A DNA stretch of 64,000 nt from Margaritifera margaritifera (Eukaryota; Mollusca; Bivalvia; Unionida; Margaritiferidae). Position numbers and translations under genes: made by a program. Below, piece by piece: positions 28,801-38,844 of the stretch. The stretch is taken from the NCBI GenBank assembly GCA_029931535.1, contig JAQPZY010000478.1:1-64000 (forward strand). The letters are read 5' to 3'. Under the pieces are notes generated by a model. The model searched no databases. It was not told where the DNA came from and saw nothing but the letters and a program-made list of their open reading frames with translations. Each line of letters starts with the position of its first letter. The stretch's first letter is position 1.

Positions 28801-30184
28801 TGTATATATGTATAGGTTTTGCCAGAACATCAGCACAAACCTGGCTATATGGTGTGGAGGAAGCTCTGGGTAGCAAAAACAATAAAAGCACATATTTTTC
28901 TTATATAGTTAGGAAGACAAGCCTTACCAACCAAAAGTAAATATGCATCACGAGACGAGATATAAAATGGACAACTGCAAAGATATTCCAAAATTGTCCC
29001 CAAACAGACTCAAATGAAAATATTATACAAGGAGATAAGAGCTGTAAGTAGATAATTCAAAATATATAAAATAAATTAAAGTATGATTTAAACGTATTAA
29101 AATGTGCTTAAAGTAGTCAACCTCTGTTCCTTGAATGTTGACTTCGCATCCCTAATTCTCACCTCCAAGCCCCCATCCAATCCCCTCACCGATAGTTTCC
29201 AGATTCATGACACTATGGGGGAGGCTGGTTGGAAGTGGGGATTCAGAGATGCCTAATAGTAATGCTGGACCTTAGCGACTTTTATGCATATTTCTTTCTT
29301 AAAAGATACTCCTTTTACTGTCCAGAGACAAATAGATGACACATTGTCGGATATAATTACAACACAATAGATACTGTAATACCTTTATGGTATTACAAGT
29401 GGAGTTTTCCATATATAATCATTCAGTGTGTCAAGATTATTTCAGGTTAAATGTTGGGTTGTGAAATAATGCTTCATTTACTAAACTGTAGCATTGATTA
29501 CTCACTTTTATTCATCACTGATAATGCCTACCATGTGTGAATTGCTTTTCTCCATTCCTCCTGAACGTATTGCCCCACCCATCCCACCATTGCTTAAATC
29601 GCCAGCTATATTTTCTATGGATGTGTATTCTGTGTTTTATACTAAGTATGCGTATAAAAACTTGTTCTGGTCGTTATATTTTCATACTGGTGTGATGAGT
29701 ATCGAGAAATTCATTCGATGGCATCAATTCTACAAGGCCCGGCAGGTCAACAACAAGCAGAAAGAAGTTCACATGTTGAACGTTACCGTACACTATTCGT
29801 TTCCAGGTCGGACCACTTGTGCGTCATGCAGGAATTTCTCACGAATAGTTTAAGAAATCAATTATCTTACCTTCTTGAAATATGGTATACCAAAGCCAGG
29901 AATATGATATTAGTCCAAAAATAATTGACTTCAACCATCCGGTGGAGTGCTGTTACACACGCAGTGTGACACAGGATTGTGTTGGAATCAACGTGTCCAG
30001 CTGAAGAAACACATTTTTGTCAGACTTTAGTTTCAACAATAAGTTAGAACTGATGTTACTGTTCTCTTCACAAGATCTTTACTATGCAGAACTTGCTAGT
30101 TTATTTTAAGGTTCAAAATAGTATAAGATTGACAGGGACTATTTTGAACCGCATTACGACTCATTGCATCATCGGTTGGTTGTA
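25889..30184. repeat. Array unit 7
   Basis: Unit of 4296 bp with the CATAAATA block near 26147. It shares later variants (a TTATCAG change near 26636, CCAAGCCCCC near 29163) with unit 8, so variant blocks overlap between neighbours. Confidence 0.95.
27668..27739 (+). tRNA. tRNA-Trp (CCA)
   Basis: Unit 7 copy, identical and intact. Confidence 0.95.
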
Positions 30185-33100
30185 CTCTCGCTCGATTCAC
30201 ATCGCAATTCATATGTCCGTTTTGTTCATTTTTACGGAATCACATGTATGAATGTATAAACAAGATTAAGAGTAAATACGCACACCACGGACATTGAGAG
30301 GACAACTTAATTCTGCCTTAATTTTGTCTTCAAAGGCATTTTTATGTGCAGTTTAAACAGTTTACTTGGTTACCGCCATAGCTAACCCTGAGACGGACAA
30401 GCATAGATTGGCTAGCAGAGGTCATGTGATGTGAACAGGAGTCTATAAATACGGGTGCAGACAGTGCCGTGGCAGATAGCTGTCAGAGCGGCAAAGCATG
30501 AACATTTAAGTGGGAAAGAATTTCGGCCTTGTATTCAAAATCCAATCAGAAACCATATATTATTATTACATAACTAATATTAAATTTTGTTTAATGCTAG
30601 AAAATTTCAAAAGTGAATCAAATTATTATTCTCAAGTAATTTTAAGTATCTCTATTATATGATTGCCATTCAATTTGACTGCCTTATAACTATTATGCCA
30701 TAATTCTTTACAAAGCTGCTGCTACTATTTCCCACCACAAGCTCAAGTGCACTAAGCACTAAAATAAATTTTACATTGAGAGATTACGCTACTATGTAAG
30801 AATGTGTTATAGTCAATCCAATAAATTAAGCTGGTATTGTGCATAGGAATAAAATAATTAATTTAAATATAAAATTGCGTATTATAACGTCGACTTTTGG
30901 CTACTAGATAAACACTTGTGAGCTCCATATTATCAGAAGTTGAGAGTGTTGTGACAAACACATTGCTGACTTAACTTACTATGCTATATTTAAAAGCATG
31001 CTCTATCTCACCTTTATTATTTGATTAAATATTTTACACCGACAACTCTGGTTTTTTGCGATATAACCCTTTAGGGTGTTACAATACCAGTATTAAATCA
31101 ACTTTGAATTTATACGTGTATCAAAAATAAGAATTTACCATACACATGAAAATTACTTGATTAAAAATACAATCAAAACAAGCAAACAAACAAAAAATTT
31201 AAATTTAAAAAAATTTAAAAAATAAAATAAAGCCGAGTCAGCCTCACGACTCGTTCCGTTCCTGATCCCGGCATTGAACATTGGGCTTATAAATATTCAG
31301 GCTAACGATCCACCTACTGAGCCATTTCAGATGACGAAGGTAAGGAAAGGAAAAGAACGTCATTTATTTTTACATTCCAAAGTCATAGTAGTGGTAAGAT
31401 TTGTATTGCTTTGACCAATAAGAGTCTTGAATGAACCGTTGTTTTGGGTTACTCTTGGTTGCGTGTCGTGTACATGGCAGTATAATAATACAGAGAGTCA
31501 TTACACATTGAAAGGTAGGAGAGGCGTAAAACTCATTCGCCGACTTGATACAGCGATTGCATCATGTTGGAAATAAATATGCTAAATTCTCTGAGATTTT
31601 CCCTACCGTGATGTCATAAGTGCGGGTTGTCCCTATGGTGTTGTATGTGCGTCCTCCCTTTTGAAGCATAATAACGTTAAGGATTTGTGGAGAGTCCGAC
31701 TAACGGAAACGAAGAAACGAAATGAATGTCTGGCCAGAGATGGGGAATTCTCAATAAATTTTTAGGTAGATTTCTCTATTCAGCAGTAATGAATGTTCTT
31801 AAGAAGGTGAAACTTAAGGAAGGTGTGATTCTTATTTCATGCCAGACAGATGATGTTATTTGAAAAATCTGCAAATAGCGTTTATCCCTAACATGTCCAT
31901 GAATCGGTCACGGTTATACGAATTAAAAAGCTTGTATACCGTATATGGTGACATAAACATTATGACCTCGTGGCGCAACGGTAGCGCGTCTGACTCCAGA
32001 TCAGAAGGTTGCGTGTTCGAATCACGTCGAGGTCACGAAATCTTTTATTCAAAGAATGAAGAGCCAAGTTACTGTAGGACAAATATATATGGCATCTGTC
32101 AGAAATCCCAGGTAACACGTTCCTACATTTGGAGATAAAGGTAAAGACACTCATTTGGAGGTTCGAATTGGCTTTTGGTACGATAAGATTTTTTTGAGAC
32201 ATTTTGGTTGTGACTTTGCTGTGCCAGAAGGGGCTTTTAATCAAGTGGCTATACAGACGTTTTATCTTGGAGGGAACTTTGATGGTTTTTATGCCCTTGC
32301 ACCGTTATTAAGATATAGGAATGTACAATATGTTTGATTCACATATTTCTGCGTGGGACGTTACTGCTTTTCTGTGTATGATTTAGTGGCCCATCGCTTT
32401 GGATGATATCTCTTAGTGGGTGTCACGTTCTTGCATGATCATATCAGAGTTTTTTGTATAGAAACAAAAGTTGTTGAAGTCGCCTATATATATGCTCAGG
32501 AGCAGCTAAGTACTATTAGGCTGTTTCCAATTGAGACCTATCTAAAATGAACCAGAAAATAGTCAATATAAACAAACAAGAATAATTGTGGACTGTTTTT
32601 ATAGACAGAAATATGATTTTTTTAAAGTACAAATCTTGATATCGACATGACACACACAGACAAAAATAAATAAAAAAAAGTACGTAAATCGCTGACGTTT
32701 TAATCAATTATATGGTGGGTTGAAAGACATACGGTGCACGAAAAGAAAAGTGTTCCTTGTTCTAATATAGGCACTTAAGTGACAAAGTCTTAGAAATAGA
32801 AGAGTTTATTGTGCCGTTACGAATCAAAGTACTGATAGTATTAAACAAATAGAGAACGATGATTGGAAGCCAGCGACGTTGATTCTGAGAAAACAATGAT
32901 CTCTTCTTTTCAGCACAAATCTGAAAAAGTGTCAGATAAATATTTCAAGATCATTTTTAAAGCAGAGTAAAATAAAAGCAACTACTTAAATTCAATTTTT
33001 TTAATGTTCAGTTGAATTTAAAATTAATCTTCTTTAAATAGGTAATGAATACGTTACTCAACCCTATGCAACAATAAAGAATATGTTTGCCCCGTATGTA

Positions 33101-34480
33101 TATATGTATAGGTTTTGCCAGAACATCAGCACAAACCTGGCTATATGGTGTGGAGGAAGCTCTGGGTAGCAAAAACAATAAAAGCACATATTTTTCTTAT
33201 ATAGTTAGGAAGACAAGCCTTACCAACCAAAAGTAAATATGCATCACGAGACGAGATATAAAATGGACAACTGCAAAGATATTCCAAAATTGTCCCCAAA
33301 CAGACTCAAATGAAAATATTATACAAGGAGATAAGAGCTGTAAGTAGATAATTCAAAATATATAAAATAAATTAAAGTATGATTTAAACGTATTAAAATG
33401 TGCTTAAAGTAGTCAACCTCTGTTCCTTGAATGTTGACTTCGCATCCCTAATTCTCACCTCCAAGCCCCCATCCAATCCCCTCACCGATAGTTTCCAGAT
33501 TCATGACACTATGGGGGAGGCTGGTTGGAAGTGGGGATTCAGAGATGCCTAATAGTAATGCTGGACCTTAGCGACTTTTATGCATATTTCTTTCTTAAAA
33601 GATACTCCTTTTACTGTCCAGAGACAAATAGATGACACATTGTCGGATATAATTACAACACAATAGATACTGTAATACCTTTATGGTATTACAAGTGGAG
33701 TTTTCCATATATAATCATTCAGTGTGTCAAGATTATTTCAGGTTAAATGTTGGGTTGTGAAATAATGCTTCATTTACTAAACTGTAGCATTGATTACTCA
33801 CTTTTATTCATCACTGATAATGCCTACCATGTGTGAATTGCTTTTCTCCATTCCTCCTGAACGTATTGCCCCACCCCACCCACCATTGCTTAAATCGCCA
33901 GCTATATTTTCTATGGATGTGTATTCTGTGTTTTATACTAAGTATGCGTATAAAAACTTGTTCTGGTCGTTATATTTTCATACTGGTGTGATGAGTATCG
34001 AGAAATTCATTCGATGGCATCAATTCTACAAGGCCCGGCAGGTCAACAACAAGCAGAAAGAAGTTCACATGTTGAACGTTACCGTACACTATTCGTTTCC
34101 AGGTCGGACCACTTGTGCGTCATGCAGGAATTTCTCACGAATAGTTTAAGAAATCAATTATCTTACCTTCTTGAAATATGGTATACCAAAGCCAGGAATA
34201 TGATATTAGTCCAAAAATAATTGACTTCAACCATCCGGTGGAGTGCTGTTACACACGCAGTGTGACACAGGATTGTGTTGGAATCAACGTGTCCAGCTGA
34301 AGAAACACATTTTTGTCAGACTTTAGTTTCAACAATAAGTTAGAACTGATGTTACTGTTCTCTTTGCAAGTTCTTTACTATGCAGAACTTGTTAGTTTAT
34401 TTTAAGGTTCAAAATAGTATAAGATTGACAGGGACTATTTTGAACCGCATTACGACTCATTGCATCATCGGTTGGTTGTA
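30185..34480. repeat. Array unit 8
   Basis: Unit of 4296 bp. TATAAATA is present again near 30444. It has some private changes near both ends, for example around 30205 and 34363, as expected close to the array edge. Confidence 0.95.
31964..32035 (+). tRNA. tRNA-Trp (CCA)
   Basis: Unit 8 copy, identical and intact. Confidence 0.95.
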
Positions 34481-35608
34481 CTCTCGCTCGATTCACATCG
34501 AAATTCATTTGTCCGTTTTGTTCATTTTTACGGAATCACATGTATGAATGTATAAACAAGATTAAGAGTAAATACGCACACCACGGACATTGAGAGGACA
34601 ACTTAATTCTGCCTTAATTTTGTCTTCAAAGGCATTTTTATGTGCAGTTTAAACAGTTTACTTGGTTACCGCCATAGCTAACCCTGAGACGGACAAGCAT
34701 AGATTGGCTAGCAGAGGTCATGTGATGTGAACAGGAGTCTATAAATACGGGTGCAGACAGTGCCGTGGCAGATAGCTGTCAGAGCGGCAAAGTATGAACA
34801 TTTAAGTGGAAACGAATTTCGGCCTTGTATTCAAAATCCAATCAGAAACCATATATTATTATTACATAACTAATATTAAATTTTGTTTATTGCTAGAAAA
34901 TTTCAAAAGTGAATCAAATTATTATTCTCAAGTAATTTTAAGTATCTCTATTATATGATTGCCATTCAATTTGACTGCCTTATAACTATTATGCCATAAT
35001 TCTTTACAAAGCTGCTGCTGCTATCTCCCACCATACTGCTCAAGTGCACTAAGCACTAAAATAAATTTTACATTGAGAGATTACGCTACTATGTAAGAAT
35101 GTGTTATAGTCAATCCAATAAATTAAGCTGGTATTGTGCATAGGAATAAAATAATTAATTTAAATATAAAATTGCGTATTATAACGTCGACTTTTGGCTA
35201 CTAGATAAACACTTGTGAGCTCCATATTATCAGAAGTTGAGAGTGTTGTGACAAACACATTGCTGACTTAACTTTCTATGCTATATTTAAAGACATGTTC
35301 TATCTCACCTTTATTATTTTATTTAATATTTTACACCGAGAACTTTGGTTTTTTGCGATATAACCCTTTAGGGTGTTACACTACTAGTATTAAATCAACT
35401 TTGAATTTATACGTGTATCAAAAATCAGAATTTACCATACACATGAAAATTACTTGATTGAAAATATAATCAAAACAAGGAAACAGAAAAAAAATGTAAA
35501 ATGTTTTAAAAAAATTTTTAAAAAAATAAAGCCGTGTCAGCCGCACGACTGGTTCCGTTCCTGATCCCGGCATTGAACATTGGGCTTATAAATCTTCAGG
35601 CTAACGCT
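34481..35608. repeat. Array unit 9, left part before the Polinton
   Basis: First ~1.1 kb of the ninth unit, increasingly diverged from about 35270 onward. It ends in the target-site duplication AACGCT, where the inner units read AACGAT. The unit resumes at 56421 after the inserted element. Confidence 0.95.
35603..35608. repeat. Polinton target-site duplication, left
   Basis: AACGCT immediately precedes the left terminus AGTAGT and is repeated immediately after the right terminus at 56421-56426. Six bases is the usual size for Polinton/Maverick insertion. Confidence 0.95.
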
Positions 35609-35933
35609 AGTAGTTGAGGGGGGGGGTAAATAGGTTATGGGGGGGGCACTATAGGTACAAACGGGAATTTAGCATTGCGGGGGGCACTATAGGTACCAAC
35701 GGGAATTTGACATGGCGGGGGGCACTATAGGTACCAACGGGAAATTAGCATTGGGGCCTCTACGGGTACCAACGGGAATGGAACATGGCGGGGGGCACTA
35801 TAGGTACAAACGGGAATTAAGCATTGGGGGCACTTGGGGTACCAACGGAAAAAGAAAAAAAAATGGAATATAGCAATCATGGAAAAAATTAATCTTTTCT
35901 TGAAAAATGGGTGGCCCTGAAAAGAGCCGTTGG
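35609..35933. repeat. Left terminal inverted repeat
   Basis: About 325 bp, complementary to 56094-56420. It begins with a G-run-rich stretch, then six imperfect copies of a ~38-bp motif centred on GGTACCAACGGGAAT with G-rich spacers. Its inner end holds a histone-type 3' stem-loop. Homology with the other end stops just after that stem-loop. Confidence 0.95.
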
Positions 35934-36472
35934 AGATTTTTTACTTCCTCCAACATTTGGGTAGGAAGCCTGGGAGGTGGAACTTGTTGTTTTTCTTCTG
36001 TGGCATCCAATAGGGATGTCCCAATCGCCTGAACTTGTCCTGGATTTTCATTCAGTTCAAGTTCAGGCGATTGAATTCCTCTTCTTTCTTGATTTTTTTT
36101 TTCATTAGCCCACATAGCCTTTATCTTTTGGACTTCCTGCTCCATAATTTTTTTAATGATGGTTTTAGCTCGGAGCAGGGCCGCTTCTTGTCGAGTGAGG
36201 ATTGGACACTCCAAATCTTCTTCTAACTCTTTCAAGCGATCCATGGCTTCTTTAAGAAGCCCCACTCGACAAGGTGAGGAGTTCTTCATCTTCATCTTTT
36301 TTTCTTCCTCCTCCTTTACGTCTTGAATTAGGCTCTTGGCCATATTTATGTGGGCTAAGTCTTGTATCACGCAGTGTAGGTTCACTGGATGCCACCACAT
36401 CATTCTTTCTCTATAATACTGGACTTCCACCATCCAGTCCCAGGCTTCCTGTAGATTTTCCACTATATTCAT
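35798..36472 (-). CDS. Left-arm accessory protein A (unknown)
   Basis: ATG at 36470-36472. The product is hydrophilic and charged, with a Trp-rich N-terminus, an acidic/basic stretch (EEEEKKMKMK) and a long likely coiled coil (LKELEEDLE... KIMEQEVQKIKAMW). I recognise no family. The open frame runs through the histone-type stem-loop at 35913-35928 and into the terminal repeat. A TAA in another frame at 35941-35943 lies 12 bases before the stem-loop, and a T5 run at 35990-35994 lies between, so the true end is probably near 35941. A segment near residue 45 (MAKSLIQDV) resembles parts of proteins B and C. The promoter is at 36531-36569. Confidence 0.6.
   Translation of the reverse strand: MNIVENLQEAWDWMVEVQYYRERMMWWHPVNLHCVIQDLAHINMAKSLIQDVKEEEEKKMKMKNSSPCRVGLLKEAMDRLKELEEDLECPILTRQEAALLRAKTIIKKIMEQEVQKIKAMWANEKKNQERRGIQSPELELNENPGQVQAIGTSLLDATEEKQQVPPPRLPTQMLEEVKNLQRLFSGPPIFQEKINFFHDCYIPFFFLFPLVPQVPPMLNSRLYL
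35913..35928 (-). terminator. Histone-type 3' stem-loop 1
   Basis: Minus strand GGCTCTTTTCAGGGCC: 6-bp stem (one G-U pair), TTTC loop, preceded by CCAAC and followed by ACCCA. A purine-rich CAAGAAAAGATTAATTTT follows at 35885-35902, as in U7-binding histone downstream elements. It lies at the inner edge of the left terminal repeat, behind gene A. Confidence 0.88.
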
Positions 36473-36530
36473 TTCTTGCTGGCTTGTCTTGTTGAGTGAA
36501 GTGTGAATGGTGCGACTGCAGAAGGCGCTG

Positions 36531-36569
36531 CTTTATATGCTAGAAGCGCGGACGTGAAGGAAAATATCC
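36531..36569 (-). promoter_or_regulatory. Promoter of gene A: TATA plus shared box
   Basis: Minus strand GCATATAAAG (36531-36540) is preceded by a conserved box (36541-36569) containing CACGTCCGCGCTTCTA. The same box occurs at 37136-37164 and 39094-39122. Confidence 0.75.
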
Positions 36570-36595
36570 AAAGACAAAATCTTATCACACCTTAA

Positions 36596-36742
36596 AACCA
36601 AAACACATCTTTTATCAAACACAAACACACACCACACTATCCTTTTTTAAATTTTTTATCAAACACACACCACACTCTCCTTTTTTTATATTTTTTTATT
36701 ATCAAACACACTCTATACAAACACACAAACATACACACACCT
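36596..36742. repeat. ATCAAACACACACCAC low-complexity block
   Basis: Degenerate repeats of ATCAAACACAAACACACACC alternating with T runs lie between genes A and B. No gene is seen here. Confidence 0.8.
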
Positions 36743-37084
36743 ATATATGGCAATTATGAAAATTAATCTTTTCTTGTGAAATGGGTGGCCCTGAAAAGGG
36801 CCGTTTGGTTTTAGAGTGCATCTAGAGGTGTGGGCACCTCCCTGGCTTGGCCCGACACGCGGGACAGCTCCCCTCCATGTTTTTTCGCTTACACTACAAA
36901 ATGGAGCTGTAAAGGCCGACGGAGGATGAGTCGCTTCAGGCTCCCAATCCTCCATCATCCGGTGGGGTCTAATGGGAATCTTCTTTTCCTGTTCCTCCGC
37001 CTCCCTCTTCTCCACTTCATCGAGAAGGTGCCACGCCACCTCTAGATGAACTCGGATTTGTCTTACAATTTCTATCTTATTCAT
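36713..37084 (-). CDS. Left-arm accessory protein B (unknown)
   Basis: ATG at 37082-37084. It encodes a short helical, charged protein with VAWHLLDEVEKREAEEQEKK near residue 15; this is similar in pattern to parts of proteins A and C. The open frame passes through the histone-type stem-loop at 36787-36802. A TAG in another frame at 36822-36824 lies 19 bases before that stem-loop, and a T6 run at 36880-36885 sits upstream. So the likely end is 36822, with a Cys-containing tail, giving roughly 87 residues. Its promoter (37125-37164) carries the shared box and, further upstream, two CRE sites. Function is unknown. Confidence 0.6.
   Translation of the reverse strand: MNKIEIVRQIRVHLEVAWHLLDEVEKREAEEQEKKIPIRPHRMMEDWEPEATHPPSAFTAPFCSVSEKTWRGAVPRVGPSQGGAHTSRCTLKPNGPFQGHPFHKKRLIFIIAIYRCVYVCVFV
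36787..36802 (-). terminator. Histone-type 3' stem-loop 2
   Basis: Minus strand GGCCCTTTTCAGGGCC: perfect 6-bp stem, TTTC loop, CCAAAC before and ACCCA after. The downstream purine element CAAGAAAAGATTAATTTT is at 36759-36776. It sits behind gene B. Confidence 0.9.
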
Positions 37085-37124
37085 CTTGATAGATAAATGC
37101 GGTAGCTCAACTGTGAAGGTGTTG

Positions 37125-37164
37125 TTTTAATATAGTAGAAGCGCGGACGTGAAGGAAAACATCC
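37125..37164 (-). promoter_or_regulatory. Promoter of gene B: TATA-like plus shared box
   Basis: Minus strand TATATTAAAA (37125-37134) is preceded by the shared box at 37136-37164, nearly identical to that of gene A over ~29 bases. Confidence 0.72.
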
Positions 37165-37201
37165 CTTTCACCTAAAAAAACATTACCCCACTACCCGCGT
37201 C

Positions 37202-37223
37202 TGACGTCATCCCTATGACGTCA
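37202..37223. promoter_or_regulatory. Two CRE palindromes upstream of gene B
   Basis: TGACGTCA occurs at 37202-37209 and 37216-37223. These are consensus CREB/ATF sites, about 60 bp upstream of the gene B TATA region. A third copy lies before gene D (55664-55671). Confidence 0.65.
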
Positions 37224-37317
37224 TTCTAGGCTTCGCGGATTTTGCACTCCATTAACCTTACCCCAAAACCACAGGCCCAGTGCGCGGACCTAAAAGAAAC
37301 ACCTTTTACAAATTTTT

Positions 37318-37645
37318 ATCAAACATACAAACACACCACCCTTTTTTATTTTTAATTTTATTTTTATCAAACACAAACACACAATCCTTTTTTTTTTAAT
37401 CAAACACACACCACAAACATACCATCCATTTTTTAAAATTTTTTATCAAACACAAACCACACAATCCTTTTTTTAATCAAACACACACCACACCATTTAT
37501 TTTTATAAAGTTTTTTTTATATCAAACACACACCACACTCTCTATACAAACATTTTTTTTTTTTGGGGGGGGAAAGGGAATTTTTTGTTTGGTGGGTAAA
37601 ACACAAACACACACACACACACACACACATACAAACACATATATA
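37318..37645. repeat. ATCAAACACA low-complexity block with AC microsatellite
   Basis: A longer version of the block at 36596, ending in a pure (AC)n stretch near 37605-37630 and a G-run near 37565. No gene seen. It lies between the gene B promoter region and the stem-loop of gene C. Confidence 0.8.
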
Positions 37646-37686
37646 TGGCAATGATATGAAAATTAATCTTTTCTTGATTAATGGGT

Positions 37687-37702
37687 GGCCCTGAAAAGGG
37701 CC
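37687..37702 (-). terminator. Histone-type 3' stem-loop 3
   Basis: Minus strand GGCCCTTTTCAGGGCC with CCCCAAC before and ACCCA after; the purine-rich element is at 37661-37676. It begins 25 bases after the gene C stop codon, the spacing normal for replication-dependent histone genes. Confidence 0.92.
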
Positions 37703-37727
37703 GTTGGGGTTAAGAAGTTATGTTGTT

Positions 37728-38144
37728 TTAACTTCTAGTTGCGACAGCAGTAGTAGTAGCAGCCGCAGCAGGGCGGCCACTTTTAGCCACTGGTCTCGTG
37801 GCTGCTGATGGACAAGCTCTCTTTCTGGTAAAAGAGAAGGCAACTTCATCACAATCTATCTTACAGCTGACTTCTCCGTCTGGTAGTTTCATGGACGGCA
37901 AGAGTTGTTGTTGTTGCTGTTGTTGTTGTCTTTGCTGCTGCTGTTGCTGCTGCAGTCTTTGTCTCTCCTCCCATTCCGTTCTGTCCCTGATGATTTCTTC
38001 CCTCAGGACTTCTTCCACCAGATCATGAGCCATTTGTAGGAAGATCATCGTCTTTCTCTCAGGGTTGGTCTCCATCAAATGATACTTTACCCTCTGCATA
38101 TTCACCATAGCGTAGTTCAGTTTGCTTATCTTGGCTGCTGCCAT
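37728..38144 (-). CDS. Left-arm accessory protein C, polyQ (unknown)
   Basis: 138 codons from the ATG at 38142-38144 (context AAGAAGATGG) to TAA at 37728; the frame is open further upstream but the region before 38186 belongs to a separated leader. An N-terminal helical region includes MAHDLVEEVLREEIIRD, comparable with patches in A and B, then a polyglutamine stretch of about 17 residues broken by one Arg, then an Ala/Thr-rich tail with basic residues. The frame is uninterrupted. The histone-type stem-loop follows 25 bases later. Its probable promoter now lies 900 bp away at 39084-39122, separated by an 864-bp insertion. Function unknown; a nuclear regulatory role is only a guess. Confidence 0.7.
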   Translation of the reverse strand: MAAAKISKLNYAMVNMQRVKYHLMETNPERKTMIFLQMAHDLVEEVLREEIIRDRTEWEERQRLQQQQQQQRQQQQQQQQLLPSMKLPDGEVSCKIDCDEVAFSFTRKRACPSAATRPVAKSGRPAAAATTTAVATRS

Positions 38145-38185
38145 CTTCTTGAAGTGTTGTTGAGATCTTGACGAGTCAACGAGAG

Positions 38186-38196
38186 TGACTACACTG
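38186..38196. repeat. Direct repeat flanking an insertion, left copy
   Basis: TGACTACACTG, repeated exactly at 39061-39071. The two copies bracket 38197-39060 and look like a target-site duplication. Confidence 0.75.
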
Positions 38197-38259
38197 ATGA
38201 TGATGATGCTTAAATTAACGTCGTGTGCGCCCATTCGGGCATGAACGACGATTTACCCC

Positions 38260-38309
38260 CATTGCGTGCGAAGCACGCAATGAGGGATTAGAATGTGTGC
38301 TATGCACAC
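38260..38309. repeat. Two adjacent 3-base-loop hairpins
   Basis: CATTGCGTGC-GAA-complement (38260-38282, 10-bp stem) and GTGTGC-TAT-GCACAC (38295-38309, 6-bp stem). No function can be assigned. Confidence 0.7.
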
Positions 38310-38544
38310 TTATTATATTTGTCCAGTGGGTTACAGAGCTGCAATCCACTAGACTAAATTTTTGCGTGTATGGACGCTATTTTCACACTGCTCCATCGCT
38401 ACATGGTGTCCCCACTAAGGGGGTTCATTGAAGGAGTGATATGGAACGGTGCGTGTATTTAAATTCTAAAAAAAATTTTTTGAATATTTTTTCCTGTTCA
38501 TAGGAATAGAACCGCAATGTTTACAGGATTACTTATTTGTTGCG

Positions 38545-38685
38545 ATGACTCTGTCAGGGCGCGGCAAAGGAGGCAAGGGTCGGCTGGCTGCGCCGTCGCG
38601 TCTCAGGTTGCTCCGGCTGGTCCAGGGTTATTTAACGTTTAATAATTTAGATAAATTTTGGCCGAAAGAAGAAAGTATTTGTTGA
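38545..38685 (+). CDS. 46-codon ORF with histone H4/H2A-like start
   Basis: ATG at 38545, TGA ending 38685. Residues 4-12 read SGRGKGGKG, which matches the start of histone H4 (and nearly that of H2A). After residue 12 the similarity is lost. The local base composition is GC-rich only over this stretch (38555-38630), unlike its surroundings. It may be a captured histone 5' coding fragment. It lies inside the 864-bp insertion, followed by AATAAA and a long A tract. Whether it is translated is unknown. Confidence 0.35.
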   Translation: MTLSGRGKGGKGRLAAPSRLRLLRLVQGYLTFNNLDKFWPKEESIC

Positions 38686-38761
38686 AGTATAACAAATTTT
38701 GAAGGTTATGTTTGTATCATATGGCTGTTGTTATTGGTTAAGGAGAGAGAGAAGAAAGAAA

Positions 38762-38790
38762 AATAAAATATATAAAAACAATGTCTGTCG

Positions 38791-38831
<41 letters not shown>
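38762..38831 (+). other. AATAAA followed by a 37-base poly(A) tract
   Basis: AATAAA at 38762-38767, then 27 bases, then 37 consecutive A (38795-38831). This is the arrangement of a retroposed polyadenylated transcript or a SINE/LINE tail. The sequence continues beyond the tract, so the tail is not the end of the insertion as bounded by the 11-bp repeat. Confidence 0.6.
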
Positions 38832-38834
<3 letters not shown>

Positions 38835-38844
38835 CGGGGGGAGT

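Larger units (their letters stand above)
1..35608. repeat. Tandem array of ~4.3 kb tRNA-Trp units
   Basis: Eight complete head-to-tail units and the first part of a ninth. With the phase set by the window start, units begin at 1, 4415, 8702, 12999, 17295, 21592, 25889, 30185 and 34481. Lengths are 4414, 4287, 4297, 4296, 4297, 4297, 4296 and 4296 bp. Units 2-8 differ by few substitutions, while units 1 and 9 are clearly diverged, the usual pattern when homogenisation acts on the interior of an array. Each unit holds one tRNA-Trp gene near offset 1770-1780, a TATA-like site near offset 260, and inverted repeats. No protein gene is convincing in the unit. Confidence 0.97.

Noticed and set aside
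35640..35850. CRISPR-like short direct repeats
   Set aside because: The six copies are contiguous sub-repeats of the terminal inverted repeat, without unique spacers, and are mirrored at the other end.
37798..38028. Cys-run plus-strand ORF
   Set aside because: Shadow of the polyglutamine stretch of gene C.
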